Part shown: one piece after another, positions 16,474 through 24,957 of the stretch
Layout: each line of letters starts with the position of its first letter
Numbering within the stretch: the stretch's first letter is position 1
Source: Lentisphaeria bacterium
GTDB lineage: Bacteria; Verrucomicrobiota; Lentisphaeria; Victivallales; Victivallaceae
Length of the DNA stretch: 40,872 nucleotides
Direction: 5' to 3'
Assembly: GCA_017462015.1 (NCBI GenBank)
Contig: JAFTRX010000057.1
Span: 1 to 40,872, forward strand
Made by a program: the position numbers and the translations under genes
Notes under the pieces: model-generated
The model's database searches: none
The model's input: only the letters and a program-made list of their open reading frames with translations
Told to the model about the DNA's origin: nothing

Positions 16474-17559
16474 TTACTTGAGCTGCTTTACCGCCGCCGG
16501 TTTTCCGGATTTGTCGGTATAAAATTCCGCAAAAACGCCATTATCGCCAACCTTGAGATACACGAATCCAGTAGCGTTGTCGTAAAGTTCATAGCTTTCG
16601 ATTTTCAACGATTTGAGAAACGCGATAGGATATTTGTGCAGCGGTTTCAACAGCCGCTTCGGCAGCACACGCTTCAACATGTCATCGAAGCTGCTGCAAC
16701 GCACTCCGAACGGTTTCCCGGTGTTCCAGGCAAAACCGATACTGCTCGCCACCATCTGCGTGATGCGTCCCTTGCCGTTGCTCACTTTGATCACCGACGG
16801 CACATGGGTGTGCGCGGAAAGGACGATGGAGTTATGTTCAAAAAGTATATCCGCAACTTTCCGGTAATACGGCAGCACCCAGCCGGGACTGGCGGTACAA
16901 CTCGCCAGAAGCGGCAAATGGGTGAGCAGAAAAACGTAGCGGTTTTTCGGATATTTCCGGAAAGTCTCTTTGAGAAATTTAATGGAATCATCCGGCTTCA
17001 CATAGCTGTCGTAGAAAATATACAGGTCTTCTCCATGACGGATGACATAATTGTTTTTGATTTCCCTTCCAAGCTCTTTGGATATGTGCGGAGTGAAAAC
17101 TTCCGCGTAAGTTTCATAATCTTTCAGTTTTTTCACCACCGTTTTAGGTCCGTAACACTGATTGTCATGGTTGCCCGGGACAGAGAGAAGTTTATGGTTG
17201 GGATAGTAGGCTTTCACGGTCTTAAAGGCATCATCCAGCATTTTTGCCCTCTGCTCTTTCAGCGCCAGATAACCCTGGATGAAATCTCCGAGCTGGGCAA
17301 CGAACGGCACATCTTTATCCAGCAGTTCAGCTGAAGCGGTAAAAAGTTCCGGCATCTCTTTTTTCCACATCTCATAGTATTTTTTGGAAAATTTGGTGCG
17401 GTACTTCATCCCCGGAATACCGTGATACTGCGGGCCTTCATAATGGATGTCCCCAAGCACCAGCACCCGGTACTCTTTATTTTCCTTTGAGCATTGCTCC
17501 GTAAAGCAGGAACAACCGGCAGCCAGCACGGCGGTCAGCAGGGCAAGAAATTTTTTCAT
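16474..17559 (-). CDS. Lipoprotein calcineurin-like metallophosphoesterase
   Basis: A 361-residue exported phosphoesterase. The signal peptide carries a lipobox LAAGC with Cys16 as the lipidation site. Metal-binding motifs of the calcineurin-like family are present in order: GDIH (Asp37, His39), AQLGDFIQG, VPGNHDNQ and LSAHTHVPS. Substrate is unknown; members include phosphodiesterases and purple acid phosphatase relatives. GGAGAT lies upstream of the ATG. It is transcribed toward the lipoprotein gene and ends just inside the repeat-C spacer. Confidence 0.85.
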   Translation of the reverse strand: MKKFLALLTAVLAAGCSCFTEQCSKENKEYRVLVLGDIHYEGPQYHGIPGMKYRTKFSKKYYEMWKKEMPELFTASAELLDKDVPFVAQLGDFIQGYLALKEQRAKMLDDAFKTVKAYYPNHKLLSVPGNHDNQCYGPKTVVKKLKDYETYAEVFTPHISKELGREIKNNYVIRHGEDLYIFYDSYVKPDDSIKFLKETFRKYPKNRYVFLLTHLPLLASCTASPGWVLPYYRKVADILFEHNSIVLSAHTHVPSVIKVSNGKGRITQMVASSIGFAWNTGKPFGVRCSSFDDMLKRVLPKRLLKPLHKYPIAFLKSLKIESYELYDNATGFVYLKVGDNGVFAEFYTDKSGKPAAVKQLK

Positions 17560-17689
17560 ACTCGTTATCTCCTTTAATTTTTTTATTGTCTCATTTTTTG
17601 TGAAACTTTTATGTTATAACTTGCAATATCCTCTTTTACTGTATTGGAATATACCTCAAAATGGGTAATTTGTCAAATAATAAAACGGT

Positions 17690-17830
17690 TTGATTGCAGT
17701 CGGCGGATGCATCCGTCTCCGCTGAAGCTCCGCCGTGACAAGGTGTGAAGATGCTTGTCGCGGCGAAGTGAAACGAAGCCGGAAGTCCGCTGATTTGCCA
17801 AGAGATTGCCCACAATGCGCCGCCGCGAGT
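17690..17830 (-). repeat. Dispersed repeat family B, copy 2 (divergent middle)
   Basis: In the spacer between two divergent genes. Its left end (GATTGCAGTCGGCGGATGCATC) and right end (TGATTTGCC...AGATTGCCCAC...GCGCCGCCGC) align with 26252-26390, but the middle 70 bp is different sequence. The rest of the 17560-17992 spacer holds only promoter elements; no gene is seen. Confidence 0.6.
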
Positions 17831-17930
17831 CACAAAAACTCCATCTATTATAATAGCACACATTCCCGGCTTTTCAAATTGGCAGAGGAAAAAAACTCTG
17901 AAGTGATCTCTCTTTTTCCTTGCTCTCCAC

Positions 17931-17958
17931 TTGCTATTGATTATTGGTATGCTATATT
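17931..17958 (+). promoter_or_regulatory. Promoter of the exported propeller-like protein
   Basis: TTGCTA (17931-17936), 16-bp spacer, TATATT (17953-17958). The layout TTGCTATTGA-N10-TGCTATATTAT is shared with the promoter at 21475-21502. Confidence 0.55.
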
Positions 17959-17992
17959 ATGCTGAACAAAGAAGTATACCATGGAGACCATT

Positions 17993-18958
17993 ATGAAATT
18001 TCTTGCACTATCATTCATTACCGCCGCACTGTTCAGCTATACGCTTTTCGCTTCTGAGAAACTTATAACTTTCACCGGAACCAATCCGGCAGGTCATGTG
18101 CAGGGACTTGCCAGTGACGGCAAAGTCATCTTCCGCGCCTTTGATTACGGTATCATCAAAAGCGATATGAACGGCAAATTTCTGAAAAAAGCCGATTGCA
18201 AAATGCTCCCCGGTAAAAGCTGGATGCACGCAGGTTCCCCCTGTCTGGCAGACGGAAAACTTTATGTTCCAGTGAATTTCGGCAGCTTCAACCGGAATTT
18301 GAACGGCAAACCATCGCTGAACTATATTCAGATTTTTGATTTGGAACTCAACTTCATAAGCAGTTTTCACGTTCCGGAGGTGGAACACGGCGCCGGATGC
18401 ATCACTTATGCCAATGGCAGATTCTTTGTTTCCGGCGGCAGAGCTTATCAGATGTCCGGCAACGCGGTCTTTGAGTACGACAAAAATTTCAAATTCATCC
18501 GCAAATACGATATTGATATCACCTCATACGTGGGAGTCCAGACCATCGCCTTTGACGGCAAATATTTCTGGCTCGGCTGTTTCGGCAACCGGAGCATGAG
18601 TTACAGACTCTCCAGAGAGTTCAAAGACATAACTTACTACGATTTCAAAAGTTCCTTCGGTCTCTCTCCCCTGCCCTCCGGAAAAATGCTGATCTGCTCA
18701 ACGATGGACAAAGATGAAGCCAAAATCATCTCTCCGGAAAAATATATCCTGAAAAAGAAGTATGTCGACATCGATGCCAACGGTATCGCCACCTTTGAAG
18801 GACAAGAATACATTGACCTCTCTGCGCTCGTCCGGGTCACCTCGAAACATCCTGACACCGTCTGGGTCTACCGCTGTTCAAGCAAGCTCAGCATGGAATG
18901 CTTTGCCGCCGTCAAGATGTACCTCCCGGCACGCCATGTCCTTAAAATCACGAAATAA
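17993..18958 (+). CDS. Exported beta-propeller-like protein
   Basis: A 321-residue protein with a Sec signal peptide (about residues 1-20). The body consists of repeated short beta motifs with DGK turns (LASDGKVIFRAFDYG, LADGKLYVPVN, TYANGRFFVSGG, AFDGKYFWLGC), spaced about 45-60 residues, as expected for a five- or six-bladed propeller. No enzymatic motif is evident. The start at 17993 is chosen over an in-frame ATG at 17981 because GGAG (17983-17986) then has correct spacing and the signal peptide starts cleanly. It is followed after 21 bp by a phosphatase gene, probably in one transcript. Confidence 0.65.
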   Translation: MKFLALSFITAALFSYTLFASEKLITFTGTNPAGHVQGLASDGKVIFRAFDYGIIKSDMNGKFLKKADCKMLPGKSWMHAGSPCLADGKLYVPVNFGSFNRNLNGKPSLNYIQIFDLELNFISSFHVPEVEHGAGCITYANGRFFVSGGRAYQMSGNAVFEYDKNFKFIRKYDIDITSYVGVQTIAFDGKYFWLGCFGNRSMSYRLSREFKDITYYDFKSSFGLSPLPSGKMLICSTMDKDEAKIISPEKYILKKKYVDIDANGIATFEGQEYIDLSALVRVTSKHPDTVWVYRCSSKLSMECFAAVKMYLPARHVLKITK

Positions 18959-18979
18959 GGGTCAAAGGGAAATTTCATA

Positions 18980-19642
18980 ATGAAGCACATGTTTGTCCTG
19001 CTGCTGACGGTATCAGCACTTTGCTGCTTTTGCGAACCGGTTCCCGCGCCTTCAACCGACAAAAAAGCAGAAGTTGTCAAACTGGTAAAGCCGGTAAATT
19101 TTCATCAGGTAACGTCGGAGATCTTCCGCTCCGGGCAACCGGAAACAGAAGAGCTGATCGCACTTGCCAAATCTCACAAATTGCGCAGTATTCTTAACTT
19201 ACGAAAGTTTCACAGTGACCGCCGCAAAGTTGCCGCCGCCAACGCGCAGCTTCCCGTACCGCTGAAACTTTATGAGATACCGCTGAACACCGGAAGTATA
19301 AATGAAGCTCATCTGCTCCGGATCCTGACCGTCATCCGCGATGCACCCAAGCCGCTGCTGATCCACTGCTGGCACGGCAGCGACCGTACCGGCTGTGCCG
19401 TTGCCGCATACCGCATCGTCTTTGAAAATCAGAGCGTGGAAGCAGCCGTTGCCGAATTGATGAAGCCGGAATACGGTCATCATAAAACTATCTACACCAA
19501 CATCCCTGCCCTGCTCCGCAGAGCCAACTGGGCGCAGATAAAAACAAAAATACTGGGCGCTTCTCTGAATGACTTGACGCGGAAAGCGGAACAGGGCGAC
19601 AAAACGGCAGTAAAAGTTTTGAATATCATCCGGAGCCGGTGA
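18980..19642 (+). CDS. Exported Cys-based protein phosphatase (DSP/PTP-like)
   Basis: A 220-residue protein with a signal peptide (about residues 1-18). The P-loop HCWHGSDRTG (His129 to Gly138, catalytic Cys130 and Arg136) is a complete tyrosine/dual-specificity phosphatase signature, preceded by EIFRSGQPE and LRSILNLRK typical of the small bacterial DSP-like family. Such exported enzymes can act on phosphoproteins, phosphoinositides or sugar phosphates; nothing here decides between them. AAAGGGA lies about 9 nt before the ATG. Second gene after the propeller-like protein. Confidence 0.8.
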   Translation: MKHMFVLLLTVSALCCFCEPVPAPSTDKKAEVVKLVKPVNFHQVTSEIFRSGQPETEELIALAKSHKLRSILNLRKFHSDRRKVAAANAQLPVPLKLYEIPLNTGSINEAHLLRILTVIRDAPKPLLIHCWHGSDRTGCAVAAYRIVFENQSVEAAVAELMKPEYGHHKTIYTNIPALLRRANWAQIKTKILGASLNDLTRKAEQGDKTAVKVLNIIRSR

Positions 19643-19650
19643 AGCCTCCG

Positions 19651-21315
19651 TCACTTTTTCCGGATGATTTTCACCTCATAAATATTGGGCATCGCGCCAT
19701 GCCGCGATGAATAAATTTCAAAGCCGTCTTCCGTTTTTTCATACGTCAGCGGACGGTGATCCAAATCGGCAGCCGGGATCGCCGGAAGAAAATCAAGATT
19801 TTCCGGCAGCTTCCCGTGCCGCTTGCGGTACTCCATGATTTCGGCGGAAAGCAGCACGATTTTCCGTTGGTCCGCGACCTGCGCCGTCTTGCGATAAAAT
19901 ACCCCGATCGCCGGAGTCAACATCCCGGACAAGAAATAAGAGTTACGTTTGATCTCATTCTCATCCACCTCTGCCCATTGGGCTTTTTCCTCTCCGGAAA
20001 GTTCCGGCGGCACCGAACACGCTTTGATGAAGTATTGCAGCGCAAAGCGGTAATCCCGCAGAAAATGTGTGTGCATAAAAAGCGGCATATATTTTTTGAC
20101 CGTCCCCAATCCGACATCCATCTGCGGCAATGATGCCGACATTTGCAGATGATCAACTGCACTTTTGAAACCGGCGGCTTCACATCCGAAGGAGTAACGC
20201 AGAAACTTTTCCCAATCGACCGGAGCACCGACCAATTCTTCAAGCTCTTTCTGCGGCAAACCACCTTCGCCCAGAATCACGGTCAATGCGTTCAGCCGGA
20301 TGTGTTCGATCGCAGCAGCCACCAGAAGAGATATGCTGAACTCACTTTGCAGTGCCCAGTTACGCAGTTTTATCATATCGGCATTGCATTTGCGTACCAG
20401 AACTTTGTCCCCGCTGTTGGCAATCGCTTTCATGGCGCGATGCCGTGCCGCTTCCCGGAACGCCCCGAGCTCCGGCATCAGGACACTCAACAACATACCA
20501 TCTTCCGGAATTTGATGCCCGACATGGGACTCCGGAAGCTGCAAAAATTCATCGACCGCCTGAACAAATGACGGATATTTTTTCTCATATTCACGCAATT
20601 TCGTCCGGGCGACACCGGAATTTTCAAACTCATACTCAAGATGAGAACTCTCCGGTCTGGCAGCAATCAGCGCTTTCAGCTCCCGGCTGTCACTGGGAAC
20701 ACCTTGCGCGTCCCGGCGCCAGAAATCATCAACTTCCACCGAGCGACCGATAAGTTGCGAAAGTTCGTTCCGGTAATGTTTCACATCGTACTGCAATTTG
20801 ACATTGTACCCAAAAAGAAAGAGATGTGATGCCAGCGCGATACCGAAGGGAACAGCAAATTTCCACGAAAATTTATTTTTATCATCGCAAAGTGCCAACG
20901 CCGCAAAACAGCAGCCCGTTCCCAGAAACAAACAGGAGATGATATTGAGATATTTGAAATAACTCAACAGAAAAAAAGCACTCCCCGCCAACGCAAACCC
21001 GACTCCGGAAAACTTTTTTCTAACGATCAGCACCGGAACCAGCAGCAATCCCAGCAGCGGCAGAAGCCAACTGCCGACAGCTCCGGCGATATTACCGATA
21101 GTTTTGTTTTTGAACGCACTCTGACAAATTTTACTGACTCCGATCATGCAGAGGATATAGCCATACGCATACGCCGGTATCGACAGTAAAAACAGGCAGA
21201 CAACAGCAGCAATGATTTTCCATACATCGGTAAAACCGCCGAAACAGGTGAACAAAGCAAACAATATGAGCGGCAATATTCCGGAAACCATACTCATCCA
21301 CGCCAGACCGAACAT
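19651..21315 (-). CDS. Multi-pass membrane protein with large C-terminal domain, unknown
   Basis: An unrecognised 554-residue protein. The first 185 residues form about five transmembrane helices. The remaining 370 residues are hydrophilic, mostly helical in character, and end in a short beta segment (LTYEKTEDGFEIYSSRHG). The ATG at 21315 has no strong ribosome-binding site, but a 26-codon basic frame (21399-21319) ends 3 nt before it, suggesting coupled translation. A promoter for this strand is seen at 21454-21426. It converges with the phosphatase gene, leaving 8 bp between stops. Confidence 0.6.
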   Translation of the reverse strand: MFGLAWMSMVSGILPLILFALFTCFGGFTDVWKIIAAVVCLFLLSIPAYAYGYILCMIGVSKICQSAFKNKTIGNIAGAVGSWLLPLLGLLLVPVLIVRKKFSGVGFALAGSAFFLLSYFKYLNIISCLFLGTGCCFAALALCDDKNKFSWKFAVPFGIALASHLFLFGYNVKLQYDVKHYRNELSQLIGRSVEVDDFWRRDAQGVPSDSRELKALIAARPESSHLEYEFENSGVARTKLREYEKKYPSFVQAVDEFLQLPESHVGHQIPEDGMLLSVLMPELGAFREAARHRAMKAIANSGDKVLVRKCNADMIKLRNWALQSEFSISLLVAAAIEHIRLNALTVILGEGGLPQKELEELVGAPVDWEKFLRYSFGCEAAGFKSAVDHLQMSASLPQMDVGLGTVKKYMPLFMHTHFLRDYRFALQYFIKACSVPPELSGEEKAQWAEVDENEIKRNSYFLSGMLTPAIGVFYRKTAQVADQRKIVLLSAEIMEYRKRHGKLPENLDFLPAIPAADLDHRPLTYEKTEDGFEIYSSRHGAMPNIYEVKIIRKK

Positions 21316-21318
21316 CGC

Positions 21319-21399
21319 TCATGTCCGGGGAGATTTGCGCATAAAGAGCCGGTGAAAGAATCTCTTCCGCCGGTAATTTTTCAAAACCTGTTCTTTCAT
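21319..21399 (-). CDS. Possible short basic upstream frame
   Basis: A 26-residue frame, rich in Lys and Arg (MKEQVLKNYRRKRFFHRLFM at its start), with GGGAAAG upstream. Its TGA lies 3 nt before the start of the large membrane-protein gene. It could be a coupling leader or chance; there is no homology evidence. Confidence 0.25.
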   Translation of the reverse strand: MKEQVLKNYRRKRFFHRLFMRKSPRT

Positions 21400-21425
21400 A
21401 AAACACTTTCCCTGTTGTGCTGTGT

Positions 21426-21454
21426 AATATACATCAAGCGTAAACCATTTACAA
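21426..21454 (-). promoter_or_regulatory. Promoter of the minus-strand membrane-protein gene
   Basis: On the minus strand TTGTAA (21454-21449), a 17-bp spacer and TATATT (21431-21426). The spacer contains the palindrome GTAAA-CCA-TTTAC. Confidence 0.5.
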
Positions 21455-21471
21455 GTGCAAATAAGTTACCG

Positions 21472-21502
21472 CGTTTGCTATTGACAGCAAACGTGCTATA
21501 TT
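21472..21502 (+). promoter_or_regulatory. Promoter with CGTTTGC-N8-GCAAACG operator-like palindrome
   Basis: CGTTTGC (21472-21478) and GCAAACG (21487-21493) are a perfect 22-bp inverted repeat lying over the -35 (TTGCTA, 21475-21480) and spacer of a promoter whose -10 is TATATT (21497-21502). This is the position expected of a repressor operator. Confidence 0.5.
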
Positions 21503-21531
21503 ATATTGATTTTATTCAGATAAGGATAGAT

Positions 21532-22377
21532 ATGAAAAAATTGACTTTTTTGGTGTTTGCCGTTGCCGCGTGTTCTCTTTTCGCCGGAAGCCGTCAGTTG
21601 ATGGTCGATCAGGAAAAACCGGAAATGTGGAAAGGTATGGTCGAATACAAGCCGGAATTTGCCCGGGGCAAAGGGCCGTGTTTCCTGCTTTTCGGCAAGT
21701 ATCCGACTCCGCTGATTTACAACAAATATCTGCCGGTATCCCCCGGCAAGACCTACGTTCTCAAAGCCTCGTTCCGCACGCTTGACCCCAAACTTCCAGC
21801 GAGCGCCTATCTCGGGCTGGAGCTTTATGACGGCAAAAAACGGATGATCTGCTTCCGCAACCTCCGCAACGCCGCCCGCAGCGAAAGTAAAGTCGTCTCC
21901 GCCAACAAGGGTGACAAGTTCCTGATCGTCAAAAAATTCCCCACCTGGAAAACGATCAAAGTCGCGGTCGTGGCATTCCATGCCAAAGCTGATTTCAGCG
22001 ACATTCCCAATTTTGACCTCTCTCCGCAGATGGCAAATATGGAACTTTCCGGTGAAGATAAAATCAAAATCAACTTGAAACGTCCGCTGAAAAAGAGTTA
22101 CCCCGCCGGAACTGATATCCGTCTGCACTCCCCGTGGGCGACCACCATGTATTTTCTCGGCTCCGGCTGGATGCCCGCCGGAGAGGGAAAGAGTTTTACT
22201 GCTGTTATCCGCGGATTTTCGGATAAACCGGAAACGCCCCGCGACAAGTTCTGGAAAACCACGAAGTACGTCCGTCCCTTTATCTGGTTCGGCAACTGGA
22301 GCAAACTCCCCAAGCCGGGAGCCAAACTTCTGGTAGACGGCTTTTCCTTTGAAGAGATCGACACCCCGGAAAAATGA
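21532..22377 (+). CDS. Exported beta-sandwich protein, unknown function
   Basis: A 281-residue protein with a Sec signal peptide (about residues 1-19, ending SLFAGS). The mature part has carbohydrate-binding-module-like features: VSPGKTYVLKASFRTLDP, a LELYDG turn, and a C-terminal KLLVDGFSFEEI strand, the usual ending of such jelly rolls. No catalytic motif is visible. AAGGAT precedes the ATG at 21532. It is a single-gene unit behind an operator-like palindrome and converges with the AraC regulator gene. Confidence 0.55.
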   Translation: MKKLTFLVFAVAACSLFAGSRQLMVDQEKPEMWKGMVEYKPEFARGKGPCFLLFGKYPTPLIYNKYLPVSPGKTYVLKASFRTLDPKLPASAYLGLELYDGKKRMICFRNLRNAARSESKVVSANKGDKFLIVKKFPTWKTIKVAVVAFHAKADFSDIPNFDLSPQMANMELSGEDKIKINLKRPLKKSYPAGTDIRLHSPWATTMYFLGSGWMPAGEGKSFTAVIRGFSDKPETPRDKFWKTTKYVRPFIWFGNWSKLPKPGAKLLVDGFSFEEIDTPEK

Positions 22378-22406
22378 CAGCTGTCCCGTAACAGACGGAA
22401 CTCTTG

Positions 22407-23192
22407 TCAACTTTCTGCCTGCAATGCATTTTTCTCCCGCCAGGAGTTGGGAGATTCACCGGTCTCTTTTTTGAAGGTTCGGGAAAAGTGTTCGTATTCC
22501 CGGAAACCGCACAATTCTGCGACCTCCGACAGCCGCAATTCCGCATCTGAAAAAGCCATAAGCTGTTTGGCATGATAAATCCTTTCCCCGGTCAGCATCC
22601 GGGAGAAACTCACTGCGGAATTTTCCTTCAACACATGGCACAGGCGCGACACCGAAATACACAGATGTCGGGCAGCATCCGCGGTTGAAATATTTTCCTG
22701 ATAGTGCTGTTCGATGAAATTCTGTATCCTCTGGAAATATGTATCCGTCACGTCTTTCCGGTTCAACGCGATATCATGGGCTTTTCTTTCCAGCCCGGCA
22801 GCAAACACCGGTAAAATCCGGGCAATCAAACGGATTTTCTCCTTTTCTCTGATATCCAGCAAACCGGCAAAAACTTTCACCACGCACCTGCCGTTGCGAT
22901 AAACCGGAGCTACCAATTCACAGCACTTGTTCCGGCAGTGAACGAAAAACACCTCCCGCTCCGGAGTTTTCGCGATACGGGAATTTAAAGCCTGCATACA
23001 GTGGCGCAGGCAATAAGATTTCTGCTCCATTCCGCACTTGTCCGGATGGGTTTTCCGGTGAGAAAAGCGTATCCGCTTTACCAGAGAATAATCCCCGGGA
23101 AAAAATGTATCATTGAAGTGATGTAAGCAGATCTTACATCCGGTCAACTCTTCAAATGCACTGATTTCAGGTTCCAGTGTCGAAACTTCCAT
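22407..23192 (-). CDS. AraC-family transcriptional regulator with Cys-rich sensor domain
   Basis: A 261-residue regulator. Residues about 1-150 form a PocR-like ligand-sensing domain with several Cys residues (CKICLHHF, DKCGMEQKSYCLRHC, HCRNKCCELVAPVYRNG), suggesting metal or redox sensing. Residues about 160-258 are an AraC-type double helix-turn-helix (IQNFIEQHYQENISTADAAR, SEVAELCGFREYEHFSRTFKKETG). The ATG at 23192 has AAGGAGG 9 nt upstream; an in-frame TTG at 23216 lacks one. Divergent from the ferredoxin/FAD-oxidoreductase pair, which it probably controls. Confidence 0.85.
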   Translation of the reverse strand: MEVSTLEPEISAFEELTGCKICLHHFNDTFFPGDYSLVKRIRFSHRKTHPDKCGMEQKSYCLRHCMQALNSRIAKTPEREVFFVHCRNKCCELVAPVYRNGRCVVKVFAGLLDIREKEKIRLIARILPVFAAGLERKAHDIALNRKDVTDTYFQRIQNFIEQHYQENISTADAARHLCISVSRLCHVLKENSAVSFSRMLTGERIYHAKQLMAFSDAELRLSEVAELCGFREYEHFSRTFKKETGESPNSWREKNALQAES

Positions 23193-23205
23193 GAGAAAAA
23201 ACCTC

Positions 23206-23238
23206 CTTTTCGACAATATACATCAACTTTTCGACAAT
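23206..23238. promoter_or_regulatory. 21-bp-spaced direct repeat, probable AraC-family operator
   Basis: CTTTTCGACAAT occurs at 23206-23217 and again, perfectly, at 23227-23238, an offset of 21 bp (two helical turns), the spacing of AraC half-sites. The first copy overlaps the regulator's own ribosome-binding site; the second ends 8 bp before the -35 of the divergent promoter. Confidence 0.65.
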
Positions 23239-23246
23239 TCAAGTCA

Positions 23247-23275
23247 TTTACTTTTTTATTCCGGCAAATTATATT
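23247..23275 (+). promoter_or_regulatory. Promoter of the ferredoxin/oxidoreductase operon
   Basis: A poor -35 (TTTACT, 23247-23252), 17-bp spacer and TATATT (23270-23275). The weak -35 next to the direct repeat suits activation by the divergent regulator. Confidence 0.5.
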
Positions 23276-23303
23276 ATACCAGCAAACAGGAAAGGAGCTT
23301 TTT

Positions 23304-23495
23304 ATGGGAAAGAAACGAGCTGTCGTCGCCGGATGCACCGGATGCGATACCTGCCGCTGGTTGTGCAACTTCAATGCGATCTCCTTTGACCACAACGGAG
23401 CCCACATCGATGCAAACAAATGCACCGGCTGCGGCAAATGTGCCGATAATTGTCAATCTTATGCCATCAACATCATAGAATTGGAGGAAAAATAA
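23304..23495 (+). CDS. 2[4Fe-4S] ferredoxin
   Basis: A 63-residue ferredoxin with two full cluster motifs: Cys11-x2-Cys14-x2-Cys17-x3-Cys21 (the fourth Cys precedes Asn rather than the usual Pro) and KCTGCGKCADNC near residues 39-50. Small electron carrier, presumably for the FAD oxidoreductase that starts 1 nt after its stop. AAAGGAG precedes the ATG, and GGAGG inside its last codons is the ribosome-binding site of the next gene, so the two are translationally linked. Confidence 0.9.
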   Translation: MGKKRAVVAGCTGCDTCRWLCNFNAISFDHNGAHIDANKCTGCGKCADNCQSYAINIIELEEK

Positions 23496-23496
23496 A

Positions 23497-24927
23497 ATGA
23501 GTTATCAAATCCTTGAAAACGGCAATATCCTTTCTGCTCCGCAGGAGATCCGGAACGCCGGTGAATACGATGTCATCGTTTGCGGCGGCGGTATGGCAGG
23601 TTTCAGTGCCGCTATCGCCGCTGCCCGCGGCGGAGCCAAAGTGCTGCTCATCGAAAAAGCTACTGCCCTCGGCGGTCTTGCCACCGTTGGACTGGTCCCC
23701 ATCCCGCTGGATACTCCCGCCGGTATCAGTCAGGAAATGCTGACCCGGTTGGAAGAACTTGACGGACACACCCGGCGCAATTCCAACCCCGAAACTCACA
23801 AACTCGTCCTCGACCGCATGGTCAAAGAAGCCGGTATCGATCTGCTGCTCGACACGATTATTGTCGATGCGGTCGTCAGCGGCGATCAGGTCAAGGCGGT
23901 GGTGATCGAAAGCAAAAGCGGCCGTCAGGTGATTTTCGGAAAACGTTTCATCGATTGCACCGGCGATGCGGATCTTGCCTTTTTTGCCGGTTGCGAGTGT
24001 ATGAGCGGCCGTCAGGAAGACGGCAAACATCAGGCGTGTTCTCTGGATTTCCGTCTGGGCGGTGTGGATTATGACGAATATCTTGCTTCGGAATTCAGAG
24101 TCAAAGATTCCAAGTGGATCAAACTTATCGAAGCTGCCCACCAGGATGGCCGGATGCCCATCATGTTTGAAAACCACCTCAACTGGAGCGTTTTCGTCCC
24201 GGGCCGTCCGAAACATTGCGGCAAAGATGAAATCTGCCTCTGCATTTCCCATTCCAGAAATTGCGATCCGTTGAGCAACAAGGATTTGACCCGCATGTAT
24301 CAGGAAGGACGCGAACAGGCTGATTTCTTTGCCAGATTCATCCGGGAAAACATCCCCGGCTTCCAGAATTCTTATCTGATCGACACCGCAAGTCTGCTGG
24401 GCGTCCGGGAAAGCCGCCGGGTCGTCGGCGAATATATCCTGAAAACCCTGGATTTCGCCCGCGGCAGCAAGTTTGACGATGCCATCACCAGCACCCACCA
24501 CCATTTTGACTTGCACAATCCCGACGGTGTCGGCAACATCAAATGGGCAAAAGAGATCATCGACGGCAAAGTTTGCTATGTTTCCTCCACCGGTCATCCC
24601 GGTTCACTCGAACCCCCGTGCGGCTACGAAAACATGACCGACGGCTGGGGAAGATACGGAGATGAACGCGTGTTCAAAAAAGATGCATCTGACATTCCCT
24701 ACCGTTCACTGCTCCCGGTAAAGATGGACAATCTGCTGGTGGCAGGAAGATGTCTTTCTTCCGAATTCATGGCGCAGGCGGCATCACGTCTGATCCTCTG
24801 CTGCGCCAACATGGGACAAGCTGCCGGTACCGCCGCCGTGCAATCTTTGAAAGATGGTGTTGTCCCCCGCAAAATCGACGTCAAAAAACTTCAGGCTCAA
24901 CTGAAAAAAGACCGCAGTGAAGTATAA
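23497..24927 (+). CDS. FAD-dependent oxidoreductase (FAD_oxidored family)
   Basis: A 476-residue flavoprotein without a signal peptide. The dinucleotide fold YDVIVCGGGMAGFSAAIAAA (Gly30, Gly32, Gly35) is followed by LIEKATALGGLATVGLV; FIDCTGDADLAFFAGCE is the second FAD-binding stretch and LLVAGRCLSSEFMAQAASR near the end closes the site. This family is abundant in polysaccharide-degrading Lentisphaerota, Verrucomicrobiota and Planctomycetota; its substrates are mostly unknown. Paired with a dedicated ferredoxin and an AraC regulator, which suggests an inducible catabolic oxidation. Ends at a clear terminator. Confidence 0.88.
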   Translation: MSYQILENGNILSAPQEIRNAGEYDVIVCGGGMAGFSAAIAAARGGAKVLLIEKATALGGLATVGLVPIPLDTPAGISQEMLTRLEELDGHTRRNSNPETHKLVLDRMVKEAGIDLLLDTIIVDAVVSGDQVKAVVIESKSGRQVIFGKRFIDCTGDADLAFFAGCECMSGRQEDGKHQACSLDFRLGGVDYDEYLASEFRVKDSKWIKLIEAAHQDGRMPIMFENHLNWSVFVPGRPKHCGKDEICLCISHSRNCDPLSNKDLTRMYQEGREQADFFARFIRENIPGFQNSYLIDTASLLGVRESRRVVGEYILKTLDFARGSKFDDAITSTHHHFDLHNPDGVGNIKWAKEIIDGKVCYVSSTGHPGSLEPPCGYENMTDGWGRYGDERVFKKDASDIPYRSLLPVKMDNLLVAGRCLSSEFMAQAASRLILCCANMGQAAGTAAVQSLKDGVVPRKIDVKKLQAQLKKDRSEV

Positions 24928-24957
24928 TAACACTGCTGTTGCCAGTCTGTAAACAGT

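Noticed and set aside
16087-17334. Long plus-strand open frame overlapping the lipoprotein end and antisense to the metallophosphoesterase
   Set aside because: It is antisense to a gene with a complete catalytic motif set and lipobox, and its translation has no signal or motif; the frame is a by-product of codon bias.
21131-21406. Frameshift joining the frame starting at 21406 to the large membrane protein
   Set aside because: The membrane protein has a reasonable ATG of its own; a frameshift is not needed, and no conserved domain spans the junction.
21481-21486. TTGACA as -35 of the 21532 gene
   Set aside because: It is only 10 bp from the first TATATT and 15 bp from the second; TTGCTA at 21475 gives the normal 16-bp spacing and the same layout as the promoter at 17931.
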